DNA of 64,000 nucleotides from Paenibacillus mesophilus (lineage in GTDB: Bacteria > Bacillota > Bacilli > Paenibacillales > NBRC-103111). The stretch is from assembly GCF_005938385.1 (NCBI RefSeq), contig NZ_VCRA01000015.1, positions 1 to 64,000 on the forward strand, written 5' to 3'. This document shows positions 43,880 through 52,713 of the stretch, piece by piece; the first letter of the stretch is position 1; the number at the start of each line of letters is the position of its first letter. Both the position numbers and the translations under genes were made by a program. The notes under the pieces were generated by a model. That model was given only the letters and a program-made list of their open reading frames with translations, did no database searches and was not told the origin of the DNA.

Positions 43880-44854
43880 TCAGAGCTTGATTCGGGCGCG
43901 CTCCGCATCGGACCGGAATAAGGCGTCCATCACGCGCGCCTGCGCCATGATGGACTGCTCGCTATCCGTCGCGGTGTCTCCGGCAAGAGCATACTCCGCG
44001 AACCGCTCGGCTTGCCGGCAGAACGGATCGACGCGGTCGGTCGTGAACGATTTCGCTTCCCCGTTCACCGTTACCTCCAGCGTAACGCTCTGCGCATTGG
44101 CCGATTGCTTGACCGAGAGCTCTCCCTTCGTCCCCGAGATCTGATAGCTACAACCGTAAGGCATATCGAGCGCCGCCGTCATATGCGCCGTGCCTCCGCC
44201 CGGGAACAACAGCGTTCCGGCGAAGCGGACATCGACCCCTTTCCCATCCCGGCGGAACATGCGCGAATCCGCGTATTCCGGCTCTTCCCCGAATTGGAAG
44301 CGGCTCCACGACACCAAATAACAGCCGATATCATATAAAGCGCCGCCGCCCCATGCTTCGTTCAGGCGGGTGCTGCTCTCGGCCGCCTGGAAGCAGAAGT
44401 TGCCGCGGAAGAAGACCGGTTCGCCGATCTGGCCGGCAGCAATCGCTTCTTTGGCGTATTGGTGCCCATCCATCGTACGCCATATAAAAGCTTCCTCCAC
44501 GCGCACTCCGTGATGCTTCGCCAAAGCGATAATTTCCCCGGCATCCGTCGCATTCAACGCGAACGGCTTCTCCATCAGCACATGCTTGCCGGCCTTGATC
44601 GCCTCCATCGCCCACTCCTTGTGCACATGATTGAGCAGCGCGACGTACACCGCGTCGATGTCCGGATCGTCCAGCAGCTCCCGGTATCCGGCATAAGCCC
44701 GGGGTACGCCGTACGTTTCGGCCGCCTTCCGGCTGTTCTCGATCGTCCGGCCGGCTATGCCGAGCCATTCGCCGTTCTCCGACCGGTGCAGGGCCGGTCC
44801 TCCCTTGCCGACGATGTTTCCGGTTCCAAGCACGCCCCAACGCAATTTCTTCAT
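43880..44854 (-). CDS. Gfo/Idh/MocA-family NAD(P)-dependent oxidoreductase
   Basis: A 324-residue oxidoreductase. N-terminal Rossmann fold with GTGNIVGKGG (~10-19); the conserved lysine motif GKHVLMEKPFAL (~90-101) marks the active site; the C-terminal domain has WGGGALYDIGCYLV (~168-181). The family acts on sugars, inositols and related polyols, and the substrate cannot be predicted. AAGGAGGATA precedes the ATG. It lies between two paralogous ABC exporter genes on the same strand (56 and 131 base gaps), so it may share a transcript with exporter 2. Confidence 0.9.
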   Translation of the reverse strand: MKKLRWGVLGTGNIVGKGGPALHRSENGEWLGIAGRTIENSRKAAETYGVPRAYAGYRELLDDPDIDAVYVALLNHVHKEWAMEAIKAGKHVLMEKPFALNATDAGEIIALAKHHGVRVEEAFIWRTMDGHQYAKEAIAAGQIGEPVFFRGNFCFQAAESSTRLNEAWGGGALYDIGCYLVSWSRFQFGEEPEYADSRMFRRDGKGVDVRFAGTLLFPGGGTAHMTAALDMPYGCSYQISGTKGELSVKQSANAQSVTLEVTVNGEAKSFTTDRVDPFCRQAERFAEYALAGDTATDSEQSIMAQARVMDALFRSDAERARIKL

Positions 44855-44910
44855 CCATTATCCTCCTTGGTTTACGAATTGTTTGGTATTGCCGTCTGCT
44901 TCCCTTCCGC

Positions 44911-46845
44911 TCAGGAAATCGACCGTGCGGCTACTTCCAGCCCTTTGGGACGCATGGCGTTCAACTGCTTCTCGTACAGCTCGCGGTACAATCCCCCGCG
45001 CAGCAGCAACTGCTCATGCGTGCCGGACTCGGCGATTTGGCCGTTCTCCATCACAAGTATCATGTCTGCGCGCACTACGGTCGCGAGACGGTGGGCGATG
45101 ACGAAGGTGGTGCGGTTTTTCATCAGACGATCCAGCGCTTCGGTCACGACCGCTTCGGATTCGGCGTCCAGCGCCGATGTCGCTTCGTCCAGAATGAGAA
45201 TGCGCGGGTTTTTGAGCAGCGCGCGCGCGATGGCGAGCCGCTGCTTCTGCCCGCCGGACAGGCGCATCCCCCGTTCGCCCAGCACCGTATCGTACCCTTT
45301 CTCCCACGTCATGATGAAGTCGTGACAGTTCGCGGCTGTCGCTGCCTCGATCACTTCTTCCTTTGTCGCATCGGGACGGCCATATACGATATTGTCGTAC
45401 ACGGTTCCGGAGAACAAAATATTTTCCTGGAGCACGACGGCAATATGCTTTCTCAAATCGTGTATATCGTATTCCTTGACGTCTTTTCCGTCAATATATA
45501 AAGTTCCGCGGTCGGCATCGTAAAAGCGCGGAATGAAGTTGATCAGCGTCGACTTCCCGGCGCCGCTCGGACCGACCAGCGCAACCACCTGCCCCGGCTT
45601 CGCGTGGAAACTTATTCCTTCAAGCGCCTTGCGCGATTCGATCGTCGTCGGAGGCGGCGGCGTATTCGTCTGGGCCGGCAGCCAATAGAACGGCTTCTGC
45701 GGCTTTTGCCGCTCCACGAGATCGGGATCGTGCCCGGTTTCCTCGTTTTTCGGGAGAGGAACTTCCGTCTCGTAGGTGAAGCAGACGTTCTTGAACCGGA
45801 TGTCACCCTCGCAGCTTTTCAACGGCAGTGCATTGTCCGCGTTCTTCACATCCGGCTCGACGTCCAGCAGCTCGAAGATGCGCTCGATATTCGTAATCGA
45901 GTTCTGGATCGTCACGTTGACATCGGCAAAACGCTGGATCGGTCCGTACAACTGGCCCAAATAAGCAAGGAATGCGATGAGCGCCCCGATCGACATATGC
46001 CCGTTCAGCACGAACGCGCCGCCGACCGCCCATGTAATAATCGTGCCGGAATAGTTGACGAATTCGCTCGTCCGTCCGAGCATATTGGACAGCAGCTGTG
46101 CGGCGAGCGAATGGTTGATATGACGCTCGGTCTGTTTATCGAAGCGGGCCAGCTCGGTTTGCTCGCGGTTGAACGACTGAACGATTTTCATACCCGATAT
46201 GCGCTCCACGAGCATGCCCGAAATCCGTTCCATCTGGCGGTTGACGGCGCGGGAGGCGTACCGGATTCTCACGTTCATATTCGTGAACGACAAATAGTAA
46301 ATCGGCAGAATCCAAAGCGAGAGCAGGGCCAGCTTCCAGTTCAGCGAGAACAGAAAAACGGCAGCAAAAATAACCATGATCAAGTCGAACGCGATATTGA
46401 TTACCGTCGTTCCGATCAAGTTCTGCGCTCCATTCACGTCGTTGATCACCCTGTTCAACAGTCCGCCGACATGGCGGTTGTCGTAAAAACGCTGCGACAT
46501 TTGCTGCATGTGCCCGTACAGCTGTCTTCGTATGCCCGCAACCATCCGGCTGCCCATTCTTGCCGCCACATGATTTTTCAGAAACGAAACGACCAGGTTC
46601 ATCGCATACAGCGAGCCTAGCAAGAGCAGGACGCCCTTCAAGTTCCACCCCGTATCCTTACCGGGCAGCACATCGTCGATCAAAATTTTCGTCAGCCATG
46701 GACTTGCAAGAGGAACCGTATACTGCAGCAGTCCGAGCCCGAACATGACGTACAAATAATACCGGTATGGCTTGACAAACTGCAAATACCGTCTGACCAG
46801 CTTCTTCTTACTCGTACTTTCATCCGAACCCCCAGCGTTTTTCAC
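44911..46845 (-). CDS. ABC exporter half-transporter 2, paralogue of exporter 1
   Basis: A 644-residue half-transporter strikingly similar to exporter 1 throughout: shared KKLVRRYLQFVKPYRYYL-type start, SVNRQMERISG-type loop, GPIQRFA, intact Walker A GPSGAGKST, LSGGQKQRLAIARALLKNPR and HRLATV. It carries the same ~45-residue insertion in the ATPase domain (ERQKPQKPFYWLPA). The GTG at 46845 is chosen to match exporter 1 and follows GGGGGGAAAGG; an ATG at 46872 is in frame without a ribosome binding site. The two may pair as a heterodimer or be a recent duplication split by the oxidoreductase gene. Confidence 0.93.
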   Translation of the reverse strand: MKNAGGSDESTSKKKLVRRYLQFVKPYRYYLYVMFGLGLLQYTVPLASPWLTKILIDDVLPGKDTGWNLKGVLLLLGSLYAMNLVVSFLKNHVAARMGSRMVAGIRRQLYGHMQQMSQRFYDNRHVGGLLNRVINDVNGAQNLIGTTVINIAFDLIMVIFAAVFLFSLNWKLALLSLWILPIYYLSFTNMNVRIRYASRAVNRQMERISGMLVERISGMKIVQSFNREQTELARFDKQTERHINHSLAAQLLSNMLGRTSEFVNYSGTIITWAVGGAFVLNGHMSIGALIAFLAYLGQLYGPIQRFADVNVTIQNSITNIERIFELLDVEPDVKNADNALPLKSCEGDIRFKNVCFTYETEVPLPKNEETGHDPDLVERQKPQKPFYWLPAQTNTPPPPTTIESRKALEGISFHAKPGQVVALVGPSGAGKSTLINFIPRFYDADRGTLYIDGKDVKEYDIHDLRKHIAVVLQENILFSGTVYDNIVYGRPDATKEEVIEAATAANCHDFIMTWEKGYDTVLGERGMRLSGGQKQRLAIARALLKNPRILILDEATSALDAESEAVVTEALDRLMKNRTTFVIAHRLATVVRADMILVMENGQIAESGTHEQLLLRGGLYRELYEKQLNAMRPKGLEVAARSIS

Positions 46846-46893
46846 GCCTTTCCCCCCTTGTGCCTTGCGCATGACTCCAACATTTTCCTACTC

Positions 46894-46922
46894 ATTTTAA
46901 TTGACGTACCGTCCGTTGTGAA
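46894..46922 (-). promoter_or_regulatory. Sigma-A promoter of ABC exporter 2
   Basis: On the minus strand TTCACA (46917-46922), 17-base spacer, TAAAAT (46894-46899). The -35 overlaps TGTGAAGATTG (46917-46927), the motif shared with the exporter 1 upstream region. Confidence 0.7.
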
Positions 46923-46927
46923 GATTG

Positions 46928-47178
46928 CCCGAGGAGGGGGAGGGGCCTTATGGCGACAACACGGCCGATTAGCGATGCATTTTCCCCCATCTGCTCCAAT
47001 ATGCTTATTATTTTGCGCGGCCATGGCCGGATACGAAAAATACGCGCGCGAATAAACCCGGTCCGCGTCAAGCGAGCCGGCGCGCTTTTTCCGCCCATGC
47101 TGCCGCGGGAAGGGTTTATATCAAAACCTTCAAGGCAATAATGGTCCTAACATCACGGTGAAGGAATTGAGGCATTCG
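46928..47178. other. Divergent gap upstream of germinant receptor operon 2
   Basis: About 250 bases without a credible gene. It should contain the promoter of operon 2, which in this family depends on the forespore sigma factor G, but no clear -35/-10 pair was recognised. A GC-rich stretch (GCGCGCGAATAAACCC, GAGCCGGCGCGC) lies in the middle. Confidence 0.4.
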
Positions 47179-48714
47179 ATGGATCATCATTCCAAGCTGC
47201 ATCCCAGTCTGAAAGTCAATATAGATGATTTGAAAACAAGAACGGGCACGAGCGACGACCTCGTCATCCGTACGTTTCGTACAGGGCATGACGACCCGCG
47301 GCAATCGCGGGATATGGCCGTCGTATATGTCGACGGGATGACGGATGAGAAGTCGATCCACCAGTTTATTATGGAACCGCTTCTGTTTCAGGGGAATGCG
47401 CTTGCCAATGCCGGTACGGAAGAAGGCCTCTCGTTCGACCGGCTGAGAGACCGCATCCTGTCCGTGGGGCAAATCGCAGAGGCCGACAGCCTCGAGGGGA
47501 TCGTAGATTCGCTCATGGAAGGAAAAGTCGTCGTCTTATCGGACGGATTCCCCCGCGCCTTCCAAATCTCCATGGCGGGCTGGGAACAGCGGGCCGTCAG
47601 CGAGCCTACCAATCAGACGGTCATCCGGGGACCCAAAGAAGCATTCACGGAAAACATTCGCGTCAATACCGCCTTAATTCGCCGAATCATCAAAAACCCC
47701 GATCTACAGCTCAAAAACCGGAAAATCGGCCGGGCGACGAAAACGAACGTGTCGGTCATGTATATAAAAGGCATCGTCGACGATACGGTTGTGGAAGAAG
47801 TGAACCGGCGTCTGGACGCCATTCATACCGATGCCATTCTGGAAAGCGGTTATATCGAGGAATTTATCCAGGACGAGCCGCGCACGATATTCCCCACCGT
47901 ACAAAATTCGGAACGCCCCGATGTAATCGCCGCGGCTTTACTAGAAGGCCGCGTGGCCGTCCTGATCGACGGAACCCCTCATGTGCTGCTCGTTCCGGCG
48001 TTGTTCGTACAGTTTTTTCAGGCGGCCGAGGATTATTATCAACGTGCCGATATAAGCACGCTTCTTCGCGTGCTCCGTTACTTCGGCTTGTTTATCGCAA
48101 CGCTCGTCCCGGGCTTATACATAGCGGTTACGACGTTTCATCAGGAAATGCTGCCCACGCAGCTGTTGATCAGCTTGGCGGCGCAGCGGGAGGGAGTCCC
48201 CTTCCCCGCCTTTATCGAAGCGCTCATGATGGAAGCAACCTATGAAATATTGCGGGAAGCCGGCGTCCGAATGCCGCGCGCCGTCGGACAGGCCGTCTCG
48301 ATCGTCGGTACGCTCGTCATCGGGCAGGCGGCCGTGGAAGCGGGCATCATCTCCGCCACCATGATCATTGTCGTCTCGATTACGGCCATTTCCAGCTACG
48401 TCATCCCGGAGTTCGACATGTCGATCGCCGTGCGGATCACGCGCTTTCTATTCATGGGACTTGCCGCGGCGTTCGGGTTGTACGGCATCTTCGTCGGCAT
48501 GATTGCACTGCTTCTTCACTTAAGCAGCTTGCGTTCGTTTGGAGTGCCGTATATGGCTCCCGTAGGCCCGATCATAATGAGCGACCAGAAGGATACCATT
48601 ATGCGCGCCCGCCATCCGAACTTGACGACGCGTCCGAGTATGTTCGGCAGGCTGAACGTATTCCGCCAAAGCAAGTCTTCGGCCCGCAAGTCGAGAAGAG
48701 ACGGCCGGCCATGA
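47179..48714 (+). CDS. Spore germinant receptor A subunit (operon 2)
   Basis: A 511-residue GerAA-family protein. Soluble N-terminal domain with SEPTNQTVIRGPKEAFTEN and FPTVQNSERPDVIAAALLEGR; membrane domain from ~285 with QAAEDYYQRADI, TTFHQEMLPTQLLISLAAQREGVPFPAF and IGQAAVEAGIISATM. The ATG at 47179 aligns with other A subunits and has AAGGAATTGAGG before it; a GTG at 47158 lacks a ribosome binding site. First gene of an A-C-B operon. Confidence 0.94.
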   Translation: MDHHSKLHPSLKVNIDDLKTRTGTSDDLVIRTFRTGHDDPRQSRDMAVVYVDGMTDEKSIHQFIMEPLLFQGNALANAGTEEGLSFDRLRDRILSVGQIAEADSLEGIVDSLMEGKVVVLSDGFPRAFQISMAGWEQRAVSEPTNQTVIRGPKEAFTENIRVNTALIRRIIKNPDLQLKNRKIGRATKTNVSVMYIKGIVDDTVVEEVNRRLDAIHTDAILESGYIEEFIQDEPRTIFPTVQNSERPDVIAAALLEGRVAVLIDGTPHVLLVPALFVQFFQAAEDYYQRADISTLLRVLRYFGLFIATLVPGLYIAVTTFHQEMLPTQLLISLAAQREGVPFPAFIEALMMEATYEILREAGVRMPRAVGQAVSIVGTLVIGQAAVEAGIISATMIIVVSITAISSYVIPEFDMSIAVRITRFLFMGLAAAFGLYGIFVGMIALLLHLSSLRSFGVPYMAPVGPIIMSDQKDTIMRARHPNLTTRPSMFGRLNVFRQSKSSARKSRRDGRP

Positions 48715-49910
48715 TCCGTATGGGGTTGTCATTCCTTCTGGCCTCCTTGCTTGTACTGCCGCTTGCCGGCTGCTGGGACAGACGCGAGATGAACGAGCTG
48801 GGCATTTCGGTCGCCATGGGCATCGACAAAGTCGGGAATCAATATCAAGTTACGGTGCAAGTCGTACAGCCGGGAGAAGTCGCGCAGAAAAAAACGGCCA
48901 ATGGCGCTTCCACCCCCGTCACGTTGTTTGAATCGAAGGGTCAAACACTGTTTGAAGCGATCCGCAAAATGACGACGATAAGCCCGAGAAAAATATACGC
49001 CTCGCATCTTCGAGTCGTGCTGTTCGGCGAGCAGCTGGCGCGCGAAGGGATCGAGGAATCGTTGGATCTGTTATCGAGAGACTACGAGCTCCGGACGGAT
49101 TTCTACATTTTGGTGGCCAGAGGGACGACCGCGGCCAACGCGCTTGGCGTATTGACTCCTTTGGAGAAAATACCGGCCAACAAAATATACGAATCGATCG
49201 AAACGTCGGAGAAAGTATGGACATCGACAGCCGTTACGCTGGACGAGTTCATAACGGATTATGTCAGCGACGGGAAATCGCCCGTGCTAAGCGGCATTAT
49301 GGTGAAAGGAAACGAAGCAACGGGGCAATCCCAACGAAATGTGGAGCGGATCCGGCCGGCGGCGGCATTGCAAAATGCGGGTCTCGCGGCGTTCCGCAAA
49401 GGCAAGCTGATCGGCTGGCTGGATGAAGAAGAGAGTAAAGGATACAACTATATTTTAAATCACATAAAAAGCACGGTCACCCATATATCATGTCCTCGAG
49501 GCGGGAAAATCGCGCTGGAAGTGATCCGGTCGGATGCCGATATTAAAGGCTACGTCAAAAATTCGATCCCGCATTTCGATATTGCATTGAGGCTTGAACA
49601 AAACGCGGGCGAAGTAACCTGCAAGCTGGATTTGACCCAGGAGGAGACGATTCACGAGCTGGAGGAAAAATCGGCGCAATCGTTGAAGAAGACGATCGTT
49701 CATGCGGTGGAAGAAGCCCGGAACAAGCATAAAACGGACATATTCGGATTCGGCAACGTCATTCACCGCGCTGATCCCGCGTCGTGGAAAACGTTGAAAG
49801 CGGATTGGGACGAGCATTTTGTGGATGCTGTCGTGCAAGTAAAGGTTGAAGTGAAAATGAAGCGGGTCGGAACGATTACCAACTCCTTCTTCGAAGGCCG
49901 GAAGGACTGA
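48711..49910 (+). CDS. Spore germinant receptor C subunit, lipoprotein (operon 2)
   Basis: A 399-residue GerAC-family lipoprotein. Lipobox LAGC with C21, then CWDRREMNELGISVAMGIDKVG. Family segments SHLRVVLFGEQLAREGI, TISPRKIYA and DIFGFGNVIH are present. The ATG overlaps the A-gene stop by four bases (ATGA), so the pair is coupled. A 63-base gap precedes the B gene. Confidence 0.94.
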   Translation: MIRMGLSFLLASLLVLPLAGCWDRREMNELGISVAMGIDKVGNQYQVTVQVVQPGEVAQKKTANGASTPVTLFESKGQTLFEAIRKMTTISPRKIYASHLRVVLFGEQLAREGIEESLDLLSRDYELRTDFYILVARGTTAANALGVLTPLEKIPANKIYESIETSEKVWTSTAVTLDEFITDYVSDGKSPVLSGIMVKGNEATGQSQRNVERIRPAAALQNAGLAAFRKGKLIGWLDEEESKGYNYILNHIKSTVTHISCPRGGKIALEVIRSDADIKGYVKNSIPHFDIALRLEQNAGEVTCKLDLTQEETIHELEEKSAQSLKKTIVHAVEEARNKHKTDIFGFGNVIHRADPASWKTLKADWDEHFVDAVVQVKVEVKMKRVGTITNSFFEGRKD

Positions 49911-49973
49911 CCGAATACGGGATGAATGCGGGAATCGCTCCGAATGCCGCCAATTTTGATGGAGGCAAGGTGA

Positions 49974-51074
49974 ATGGGTAGAGCGTACAAGTTGATAAAC
50001 GGTAAAATATCGGAAAGACAATTTATGGTGCTAGTCTTTCTATACACGGTCGGCACGACAATATTGGTTATTCCGTCCGGAATGGCAGCCGCAGCCAAGC
50101 AGGACGCCTGGATCGGGGCATTGGCCGGCGTCTGCCTCGCCCCGCTTATGATATGGCTGTACGCGGCGTTATGGCGGTTATTTCCGGACAAAACCTTTGT
50201 CGGCATTTGCGAGGCGGTTCTCGGCAAATGGCTCGGCTTGGCCGTGTCGGTGCTGTTTAGTTTCTATTCGTTCATTGGAGCCGCTACCGTTTTGTTTTAC
50301 GTAGGCAACTTTTTTAAAACCCATTTCATCCCGAACACTCCGCCTTCGTTTACTAACATCCTCTTCGCAATCGTGGTAGTCATGGGCGTGCGGCTCGGGT
50401 TGGAGGCACTTTCCCGTACCGCGGAATTGATGCTGCCGTGGATCGTCCTGCTTTTCGTCATACTGGTGGCCACGCTTACGCCGGAGATCAAGTTCGAAAA
50501 TGTCCAGCCCGTACTTGAAACGGGAATAAAGCCCATTCTTATGTCGGGGCTCTCGTTTGCGGGAACGGCCTACATGCCGGTCGTCTTTTTGTTTGCCTTG
50601 TTCCCTTGCGTCCAAAATCAGGATAAAGCCCGTAAACGGCTATTTACCGCAGCCCTGATCGGCGGAATGTGCGTCGTTCTGGTCACCGCGCTATGCATTT
50701 TAATATTGGGGGCGGATATAACGGCCAGAAGCATGTTTCCAAGCTACGCACTGGTCAAAAAAATCAATATCGGCGGCTTTCTACAACGTATCGAAGCTAT
50801 ACTGGCCGGGTTGTGGTTTATTACGACTTATATCAAGACTACGTTTTATTTCTATGGCTGGGTGTCTAGCTTTGCCGAGATTTTGAAATTGAACGAATAC
50901 CGGTCCGTCACGATGCCGTTCGGAATCATAATGGTCGTCTTCTCGCTCGTCGTCTATCCCGACGTCGTGTATATGCAGAAATGGGACTCCACCGTATTTC
51001 TCCCTTATATTTTAACGATGGGCCTTTTTATTCCGCTGTTGCTGCTCGCGGTCGGACGGTTGAGGAAAAAGTAA
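49974..51074 (+). CDS. Spore germinant receptor B subunit (operon 2)
   Basis: A 366-residue GerAB-family permease with about ten helices. Typical stretches: GKISERQFMVLVFLYTVGTTILVIPSG at the N-terminus, ILFAIVVVMGVRLGLEALSRTAELMLPW, and ALVKKINIGGFLQRIEAILAGLWFITTYIK. GGAGG lies eight bases before the ATG. Last gene of operon 2. No D subunit gene is present, unlike operon 1. Confidence 0.93.
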   Translation: MGRAYKLINGKISERQFMVLVFLYTVGTTILVIPSGMAAAAKQDAWIGALAGVCLAPLMIWLYAALWRLFPDKTFVGICEAVLGKWLGLAVSVLFSFYSFIGAATVLFYVGNFFKTHFIPNTPPSFTNILFAIVVVMGVRLGLEALSRTAELMLPWIVLLFVILVATLTPEIKFENVQPVLETGIKPILMSGLSFAGTAYMPVVFLFALFPCVQNQDKARKRLFTAALIGGMCVVLVTALCILILGADITARSMFPSYALVKKINIGGFLQRIEAILAGLWFITTYIKTTFYFYGWVSSFAEILKLNEYRSVTMPFGIIMVVFSLVVYPDVVYMQKWDSTVFLPYILTMGLFIPLLLLAVGRLRKK

Positions 51075-51113
51075 AGTACGGGCTGCGCGGCCCGTACTTC
51101 CGGTTTTTGTTTT
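51074..51113 (+). terminator. Rho-independent terminator of germinant receptor operon 2
   Basis: AAGTACGGGC-tgcgcg-GCCCGTACTT (51074-51099) is a perfect 10-bp stem followed by CCGGTTTTTGTTTT. It starts at the stop codon of the B gene and faces the convergent DoxX gene. Confidence 0.9.
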
Positions 51114-51525
51114 AAGCGTTATTTAGTAGAGGCTGCTGCTTGTTCGAGGCAATGCGGGAAATGCCGTCTCTTCTCTTATGATACAGCGTGTAAGAGCCGC
51201 CGATCAGAATGAATCCGATTATAAACATGATCCAGCTGCTTACCGGATCGCCTACCGCGATGCTGGAATACATGGCGCCTAGCAAATCGAATACGAGCCC
51301 CGCATAAGCCCATTCCTTGACCCGGGGAAAGCCGGGTACGAGGATCGCAACGATGCCAAGCAGCTTGGCGATCCCGAGAAACGGGAGCAGGTAGCTCGGG
51401 TAACCCAAATGGTCGAATAAGGCGACGGCGTCGGGTACGGCGAGAATATCCGGTATTGAGCCTCCAGCCATCAAGACGGACAACAGTCCGGTAAAGCACC
51501 AGTAAGAAATGACGATCTTCTTCAT
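51112..51525 (-). CDS. DoxX-like four-helix membrane protein
   Basis: A 137-residue membrane protein with four predicted helices, matching the DoxX-like family (PSYLLPFLGIAKLLGIVAILVPGFPRVKEWAYAGLVFDLLGAMYS is diagnostic). The function of the family is not well defined; in many Bacilli such a gene follows an AHSA1 (SRPBCC) gene, as here (40-base gap). GAGGAATG precedes the ATG. Confidence 0.85.
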   Translation of the reverse strand: MKKIVISYWCFTGLLSVLMAGGSIPDILAVPDAVALFDHLGYPSYLLPFLGIAKLLGIVAILVPGFPRVKEWAYAGLVFDLLGAMYSSIAVGDPVSSWIMFIIGFILIGGSYTLYHKRRDGISRIASNKQQPLLNNA

Positions 51526-51565
51526 CCTTACATTCCTCCTCGATTGGGTGTTCTGCGGCGGTTTG

Positions 51566-52051
51566 TCAAACCAGCTTCTCCAATTGCTTCTCCAGACGAT
51601 CGAGCGTCGATTTGGCGCCTTCGATAGCCCCGTATTCTTTGACTACTTTCTCCAGCTCCTCCGCCGATCGGAACAGGGATCGCATCGTAAGCTCGGTCCG
51701 TTTGCCTTGCTCGGCAAACGTTACGGTCACTCGAAACTGTTCGTCATTCGTACTGTCGCCATGGAAGTAAACAAGCCGTTCCGGTCTGGCGACTTCGATG
51801 TACGAGATTTTGTTGTCATAATCGACTCCGTCGGGACCATGCATAATATAACGCCATACACCGCCCGGCCGGACATCGATCTCCTGCACCGTGATCGTAA
51901 AGCCTTGCGGTCCCCACCAATGCGGCAAGTGCCCGGGATCGGTCCATGTTTGAAACACAAGCTCGCGTGGCGCGTTAAAGACCCGTTTCACGATAAGCTC
52001 CCGGTCGACTACGGATGCCGTTGCCTGATTGGCCGCATTTCCTTGATTCAT
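51566..52051 (-). CDS. AHSA1/SRPBCC-domain protein
   Basis: A 161-residue START-like SRPBCC protein of the AHSA1 group: NAPRELVFQTWTDPGHLPHWWGPQGFT (~26-52), WRYIMHGPDG and a C-terminal helix with EGAKSTLDRLEKQL. The fold binds hydrophobic ligands. First gene of a two-gene unit with the DoxX-like gene. Its promoter carries direct repeats that could bind a regulator. Confidence 0.88.
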   Translation of the reverse strand: MNQGNAANQATASVVDRELIVKRVFNAPRELVFQTWTDPGHLPHWWGPQGFTITVQEIDVRPGGVWRYIMHGPDGVDYDNKISYIEVARPERLVYFHGDSTNDEQFRVTVTFAEQGKRTELTMRSLFRSAEELEKVVKEYGAIEGAKSTLDRLEKQLEKLV

Positions 52052-52094
52052 AAGTTCACTCCTCCAATGGGTTAGGTTTCATTTCCATGAACTA

Positions 52095-52132
52095 AATATA
52101 TCTTATAAGGAATATTCTTGTCAAGGAATATT
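52095..52132 (-). promoter_or_regulatory. AHSA1-DoxX promoter with direct repeats
   Basis: On the minus strand a perfect TTGACA (52119-52124) is followed after 18 bases by TATATT (52095-52100). AAGGAATATT occurs twice (52107-52116 and 52123-52132), 16 bases apart, overlapping the spacer and the -35. The arrangement suggests a repressor site; no ArsR-type regulator gene is adjacent. Confidence 0.6.
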
Positions 52133-52138
52133 GAAAAA

Positions 52139-52188
52139 TAAAAAATGCGGCAGCCCCGGACGGGAAAATTCAGTCCTGGACTACCGCA
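52139..52188 (-). terminator. Rho-independent terminator of the VOC gene cluster
   Basis: On the minus strand TGCGG-t-AG-t-CC-a-GGAC ... GTCC-g-GG-g-CT-g-CCGCA forms a long stem and is followed by TTTTTTATTT. It is about 30 bases past the stop of the last VOC gene. Confidence 0.85.
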
Positions 52189-52217
52189 GTTTCATCTCAC
52201 TATCCGCATCCGTTAAC

Positions 52218-52655
52218 TTAACGGTTCAAATCCTTGAGCAAGTCGTTTTTGGAGTCACAATGGAAACCGCTCCATGCCAAAAATCTATTTCCGTATGGAT
52301 CGCTAAAAATAAACGCTCGTCCCAATGCGGCACCTTGTTCACCGATAATTTCCTCCACTTGACCGCCAGAGTCTTTAAGAGACTCATGAAAACCCTCAAT
52401 ATCAAGCACCGTCACGCGCAACAAATAATGCGGGTTTTCTCTGTAATTTGCTCCTGCATAAAAGATTTCTTTACTGTCCGTTGTGTTAGGCTTAAACAAA
52501 AGCAGCTTTTGATTTTCCGTAAATTTCAGATCCACATAGCCCAGCATGGGCGGGACAACCTCGCAGCCCATATAAGTCTCGTACCATCCGGCGGCTTCTT
52601 GAAGATTATGGACTGGAATTCCAATAGTTAGCTGCTCTATCCTTTTTGCGGTCAT
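52218..52655 (-). CDS. VOC-fold protein (glyoxalase/bleomycin-resistance type)
   Basis: A 145-residue single-domain VOC protein: QLTIGIPVHNLQEAAGWYETYMGCEV at the start, and a C-terminal half ending GAALGRAFIFSDPYGNRFLAWSG, the typical metal-binding or substrate strand (FxDPxGN). VOC proteins isomerise, cleave or simply bind small molecules. Last of three VOC genes on the minus strand, all pointing away from the sigma factor gene at 54941. Substrate unknown. Confidence 0.88.
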   Translation of the reverse strand: MTAKRIEQLTIGIPVHNLQEAAGWYETYMGCEVVPPMLGYVDLKFTENQKLLLFKPNTTDSKEIFYAGANYRENPHYLLRVTVLDIEGFHESLKDSGGQVEEIIGEQGAALGRAFIFSDPYGNRFLAWSGFHCDSKNDLLKDLNR

Positions 52656-52713
52656 GAGACACCTCTTTTATTTGGTAGCGTCCTCGCTTCAGTCCAGAAT
52701 GGTCGAACAGCCG

